Positions 61,069-64,000 of a DNA stretch of 64,000 nucleotides are shown here, one piece after another. The notes below the pieces were generated by a model. The model worked only from the letters and a program-made list of their open reading frames with translations. It made no database searches and was not told the origin of the DNA. A program made the translations under genes and the position numbers. Origin of the DNA: Luteimonas mephitis DSM 12574 (GTDB lineage Bacteria; Pseudomonadota; Gammaproteobacteria; Xanthomonadales; Xanthomonadaceae); the NCBI RefSeq assembly GCF_000422305.1, contig NZ_AULN01000018.1, forward strand, positions 124,001 through 188,000, in the 5' to 3' direction. Within the stretch, counting starts at the first letter, position 1. Every line of letters begins with the position of its first letter.

Positions 61069-61497
61069 CTAGTAGGAGTCGGGATCGGGATTGCGCCTGC
61101 GCAGTTTGTCGACGACGAGCCTTTGCGCAGCAGTCGCGGCCGAGTCGGCCGAGCTGAGGTCCACGGCAACGTCGACGCTTGCTTGCGCCGCGTATGTTTC
61201 CAGGAACATCGCGGTATGGAATCGGTATTTCCGTGCTTCGCTGGGCAGGGCGATGCCCAGTTGCTTGGCCACGAGGATCGCGTACTTGAGCTGAGCCTCT
61301 GTTGGTTCCCTCAGATCCCAGTCAATGCTGTCCTTCAGCAGTGTTTCTACTTGCTTCTCAAGTCGCTTGACGAAGGTGTCGCGAACCTTCCGGTCCTTGA
61401 TGCGCTCGTACTGGATAGTCAACGCCTCTTCCAGACGTTGAGAGACAAACAGCTCAAGCGTCATCTCGACGGCTGGGTTCACCAAGTACAGGGCCAT
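61069..61497 (-). CDS. Hypothetical protein of a mobile region
   Basis: The 142-residue soluble protein is helical, with a coiled-coil-like first half (QYERIKDRKVRDTFVKRLEK) and PTEAQLKYAILVAKQLGIAL in the second. The last segment resembles a short motif (TxxQLxYAxxLAxxxGxxLP) seen in plasmid and integrative-element proteins, but I cannot name a family with confidence. It is divergent from an Xre regulator, with a perfect palindrome between them, so it is probably controlled by it. Confidence 0.6.
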   Translation of the reverse strand: MALYLVNPAVEMTLELFVSQRLEEALTIQYERIKDRKVRDTFVKRLEKQVETLLKDSIDWDLREPTEAQLKYAILVAKQLGIALPSEARKYRFHTAMFLETYAAQASVDVAVDLSSADSAATAAQRLVVDKLRRRNPDPDSY

Positions 61498-61545
61498 ATC
61501 GCTATGCCAGAGGCGGAAGCTGCGAGGTCGGGGGTGAGTAGATGC

Positions 61546-61562
61546 TACATGAATTTCATGTA
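61546..61562. promoter_or_regulatory. Perfect 17-bp palindrome between divergent genes
   Basis: TACATGAATTTCATGTA is a perfect 8-1-8 inverted repeat, 49 bp from the 142-residue gene start and 50 bp from the Xre start. Size and symmetry fit an Xre/Cro-type operator. Confidence 0.7.
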
Positions 61563-61611
61563 ATCGGTAGCTGTGACATAGCTTCTGCGGTCGCCCTCTT
61601 TTGGCGCGGCC

Positions 61612-61863
61612 ATGGCCACCAAGACCATCTATTCAGTCGAGTACAGGCGGCTAGTCCAGCAGCTTCGCGCCCGCCGTGAGGAACTCGGCCTGACGCAAGC
61701 CGCGCTGAGTGCCGCTCTCGGATGGCCCCAGCAACGACTATCCGCGATCGAAGCCGGCGCACGGCGGCTCGACGTTCTGGAGTTTCTTCATTTGACGGCC
61801 CGCTTGGGGTTGACCCCTGAGGTTGCGATCCGTGTGGCGGTCGAGGCCGCCAAGCCCCGCTGA
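61612..61863 (+). CDS. Xre-family helix-turn-helix regulator
   Basis: The 83-residue protein is almost entirely a Cro/C1-type helix-turn-helix (LRARREELGLTQAALSAALG, then PQQRLSAIEAGARRLDVLEF), close in form to HipB-like antitoxin regulators. It probably binds the adjacent palindrome and represses itself and the divergent gene. No toxin partner is visible next to it. Start ATG 61612 follows GCGGCC with no good ribosome-binding site; a start a few codons later is possible. Confidence 0.85.
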   Translation: MATKTIYSVEYRRLVQQLRARREELGLTQAALSAALGWPQQRLSAIEAGARRLDVLEFLHLTARLGLTPEVAIRVAVEAAKPR

Positions 61864-62093
61864 TGCCAGATGTGATGGGATATACGCCAGGGTGGGGGCT
61901 GCTTGCGTTGGAACACCTGCTATCAGGATGCCGGAAGTGGCCAATCCAACCCGGGTGTTTCGGAGCACTCCTGGCGGTGGCGTTGGGTGTCCAATTCTGG
62001 TGATTCGCTAACGAACGGGTGATGCCATCGGTGCTGGAAAGGTGAATGGCGGGCGTTAGGAGGCCTTCCCGGCTTTGCAGGCTTCGGAGTAGC
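61864..62093. other. Intergenic region upstream of copL, possible mobile-element remnant
   Basis: In 230 bp I see no gene. Similar phrases recur (GGTGTTTCGGAGCACTCCTG, GGGTGTCCAATTCTGG, TTGGAACACCTGC), which gives an impression of insertion-sequence debris. I could not assign a family. Confidence 0.35.
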
Positions 62094-62099
62094 TACAAT
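62094..62099 (+). promoter_or_regulatory. -10 element of copL, implying a nearly leaderless mRNA
   Basis: TACAAT ends 6 bp before the copL ATG, so transcription would begin at or next to the start codon. No clear -35 element is present, which is common for activator-dependent promoters. Confidence 0.5.
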
Positions 62100-62105
62100 G
62101 GGGGC

Positions 62106-62480
62106 ATGGCTTCGTGGCCCATCCTGCTTCGAGTTTTACTCGCGCTGGCGCTTGTTCTGAATGGGACTGGCGCGGCAGTCGCTGGGATTGGCATGGATCT
62201 CGGGCTACTGGAAGCGCAAGCCGTGTCACATTCAGCTGATGCGGGTGAGCTTCCGTGCCATCAGTCGGAGGCCCCGTCGGGCAATGATGGGGCAGTTCAA
62301 CCCAGCGACTGCTGCCAAACCGGAGCCTGCAGCTGTGCGTGCGCCCATGTGGTGCAGATGATTTGCTTCTCGGGCGACGGCAAGATCGACATCCCGAGTC
62401 ACGGGTGCGTCAGAGTACGTGTCATGACAGCGCGTGCCGCCCCCATACTGTTGCAGCTGACAAGACCTCCAATCGTATAG
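62106..62480 (+). CDS. copL: CopL-family copper-binding regulatory protein
   Basis: The 124-residue protein has an N-terminal hydrophobic/signal segment and a Cys/His-rich middle (HSADAGELPCHQSE, then DCCQTGACSCACAHVVQMIC) ending in SHGCVRVRV. In Xanthomonas, copL lies directly upstream of copAB and is needed for copper induction; the mechanism is unsettled. Position upstream of copA fits. The ATG at 62106 matches family starts (short basic/hydrophobic N-terminus) and has no ribosome-binding site. Confidence 0.85.
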   Translation: MASWPILLRVLLALALVLNGTGAAVAGIGMDLGLLEAQAVSHSADAGELPCHQSEAPSGNDGAVQPSDCCQTGACSCACAHVVQMICFSGDGKIDIPSHGCVRVRVMTARAAPILLQLTRPPIV

Positions 62481-62515
62481 GCGTCTGGAGCGCCCCGCAG
62501 GGGCTTTCCCAATGC

Positions 62516-62552
62516 ACCGCTTCTCGGCGCCTTCTCAGGCGCCTGATGCGGT
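62516..62552 (+). promoter_or_regulatory. Stem-loop in the copL-copA gap
   Basis: ACCGC and GCGGT enclose GGCGCC-TTCTCA-GGCGCC, giving a two-part hairpin 28 bp before copA. A smaller GCCCC/GGGGC stem followed by TTT lies at about 62491-62506. Either could attenuate copA expression in response to copL translation. Confidence 0.5.
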
Positions 62553-62580
62553 GTTCCAGATGACACTGATTGGAGTTCTC

Positions 62581-64000
62581 ATGCATACCGATACTTTCGG
62601 GCACGGGAGAGCCCCCCGGGCCTCTCGACGTCGCTTTGTGCAAGGCTTGGCCGCGGGTGGTGCAGTTGCGGCGCTCGGGCTCTGGCCGAAGTTGGGCTTC
62701 CCATCCAGCCAGCGACAGGATGGCCGGACGCTGCCAGGGACCGAATTCGATCTCGCCATCGGCGAAACCCCCATGAACTTCACCGGGCGTACGCGGCCGG
62801 CGATCACGGTTAATGGTTCCATTCCAGCGCCGCTGCTGCGCTGGCGGGAAGGCACGACCGTGAACCTACGCGTGTCCAACGTCCTGCCAGCCGGATCCAT
62901 CCACGGGCATTCCACCTCGATCCACTGGCACGGCATCCTGCTGCCGGCCAACATGGACGGCGTGCCAGGCATGAGCTTTGCAGGTATCCACCGCGGCGAG
63001 ACCTACCAGTACCGGTTTGATGTCAGGCAAGGCGGGACGTACTGGTACCACAGCCATTCCGGATTCCAGGAGCAGGCAGGGCTGTACGGGCCGCTGATCA
63101 TCGACCCTCTGGAACCAGAGCCGTTCTCATATGACCGTGACTACGTGGTGCTGCTCAGCGACTGGACGGATCTGGATCCGAGCGCGCTGTTCTCGCGTCT
63201 GAAGAAGATGCCGGGCTACGACAACTACTACAAGCGCACGGCTGGCGACTTCTTTCGCGACATAGAGCGAGATGGCCTTGCCGCAACCGTAGATGACCGG
63301 AAGATGTGGGGGCAGATGCGCATGACACCGACCGACTTGTCGGACGTCAACGCCAACACCTATACGTACCTGATGAATGGCACGACCTCGCTCGGCAATT
63401 GGACCGGGCTGTTCCGTTCCGGAGAAAAGGTGCGCCTGCGCTTCATCAATGGATCGTCGATGACGCATTTCGACGTCCGGATTCCCGGCCTGAAGATGAC
63501 CGTGGTCGCTTCCGATGGCCAATATGTCCATCCAGTCACCGTGGAGGAGTTCCGTATCGCCACGGCCGAAACATTCGATGTCATCGTCGAACCCAGTGGC
63601 CAGGACGCCTTCACGATCTTCGCCCAGGACATGGGCCGCACTGGATACGTGAGCGGCACATTGGCGGTGCGCGAGGGCCTGCGGGCGCCGGTGCCTACAG
63701 TCGATCCGCGACCGATCCTGACCATGGATGACATGGGGCACGGCGGCATGGGGGCGGGGCACGACATGTCGGCCATGCATGGGATGGATCATTTGGCGAT
63801 GGGGCATGCGATGCCGGCTTCATCGCCGCCGGCAGACCAGGCACATGCCGGCCACGACATGTCCGACATGCAGCACACGGACATGATGGGCATGGACCAT
63901 GGCAGCGGCGAGATGCAGCAGCATCCGACCAGCGAGGCAGGCAATCCGCTGGTCGACATGCAGACCATGTCACCAGTTCCGAAGCTGGACGATCCGGGTA
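62581..64000 (+). CDS. copA: Copper resistance multicopper oxidase CopA (3' end outside window)
   Basis: The first 473 residues are visible. A Tat signal (SRRRFVQGLAAGG) sends the folded enzyme to the periplasm. Cupredoxin copper ligands appear in HWHG (H115, H117) and WYHSH (H157, H159). A Met/His-rich stretch (about residues 380-450, e.g. HGMDHLAMGHAM) binds extra copper, as in PcoA/CopA. The C-terminal copper motifs lie beyond the window. The ATG follows TGGAG. CopA oxidises or sequesters periplasmic copper; copB would be expected next. Confidence 0.95.
   Translation, partial: MHTDTFGHGRAPRASRRRFVQGLAAGGAVAALGLWPKLGFPSSQRQDGRTLPGTEFDLAIGETPMNFTGRTRPAITVNGSIPAPLLRWREGTTVNLRVSNVLPAGSIHGHSTSIHWHGILLPANMDGVPGMSFAGIHRGETYQYRFDVRQGGTYWYHSHSGFQEQAGLYGPLIIDPLEPEPFSYDRDYVVLLSDWTDLDPSALFSRLKKMPGYDNYYKRTAGDFFRDIERDGLAATVDDRKMWGQMRMTPTDLSDVNANTYTYLMNGTTSLGNWTGLFRSGEKVRLRFINGSSMTHFDVRIPGLKMTVVASDGQYVHPVTVEEFRIATAETFDVIVEPSGQDAFTIFAQDMGRTGYVSGTLAVREGLRAPVPTVDPRPILTMDDMGHGGMGAGHDMSAMHGMDHLAMGHAMPASSPPADQAHAGHDMSDMQHTDMMGMDHGSGEMQQHPTSEAGNPLVDMQTMSPVPKLDDPG

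Noticed and set aside
61069-61863. Classical toxin-antitoxin pair
   Set aside because: The genes are divergent rather than overlapping, and the 142-residue protein shows no toxin fold signature; only the Xre part resembles an antitoxin.
61864-62093. Remnant of a specific insertion sequence
   Set aside because: The recurring phrases look like insertion-sequence debris, but no transposase fragment or terminal repeat could be identified.
53575-62105. CRISPR-associated transposon
   Set aside because: No cas gene and no array of direct repeats with spacers is present around the tns genes; TniQ is long and TnsD-like, which fits protein-guided targeting.

Overview
The window is high-GC, gene-dense chromosomal DNA from a gammaproteobacterium, most likely a member of the Xanthomonadaceae/Lysobacteraceae (Lysobacter, Luteimonas, Pseudoxanthomonas or Stenotrophomonas-like). 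This rests on gene order (cmk-rpsA-ihfB-lapA-lapB followed by a WecA-like transferase, a WbpM-like dehydratase and galU; ndk-rlmN-pilF-rodZ-yfgM-bamB-der; mobA-moeA-moeB), on a copL-copA copper locus of the kind known from Xanthomonas, and on several families of palindromic intergenic repeats, including REP pairs starting with GTAG. The genus is an inference and was not tested by comparison.

Layout. 1-6.1 kb: two tandem RND efflux permeases (the first cut by the window edge) and a CPBP membrane protease. 6.2-12.2 kb, minus strand: a TraB-family membrane protein, a TetR regulator with an alpha/beta hydrolase, the agmatine-to-putrescine pair aguA/aguB, a small exported protein and a zinc-ligand-less L36. 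12.4-20.9 kb, plus strand: cmk, rpsA, ihfB, lapAB and a surface-polysaccharide precursor trio. 21-25.6 kb, minus strand: a fatty-acid beta-oxidation module (PsrA-like repressor, FadN-type bifunctional enzyme, thiolase). 25.8-32.8 kb: ndk and the rlmN-pilF-rodZ-yfgM-bamB-der cluster. 33.1-36.3 kb: molybdenum cofactor genes. 36.3-44.2 kb: a secreted DUF2272 protein, DUF1244, folD, guaB, guaA, an APH(6)-like kinase, tadA and orn. 44.4-47.8 kb: PEP synthase and its divergent regulator. 47.9-49.5 kb: small conserved genes and tRNA-Glu/tRNA-Ala.

From 49.5 kb on the window becomes accessory. A CueR-like regulator and a P1B copper ATPase abut the tRNA genes; a MarC-family gene follows; then comes a Tn7-like transposition operon on the minus strand (TnsA-like, TnsB, TnsC, TniQ; 53.6-58.7 kb). 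Beyond it lie small genes without recognisable function, a 380-residue orphan, and a small divergent pair around a perfect 17-bp palindrome. The window ends in copL and the start of the multicopper oxidase copA. The main novelty candidate is the transposition operon: its TnsA homologue aligns well with Tn7 TnsA but has lost two of the three catalytic residues, which predicts replicative rather than cut-and-paste movement. The ends of the element were not located.

Reading limits: all family calls come from motifs and recalled family features. No database search, structure prediction or computed repeat search was run.
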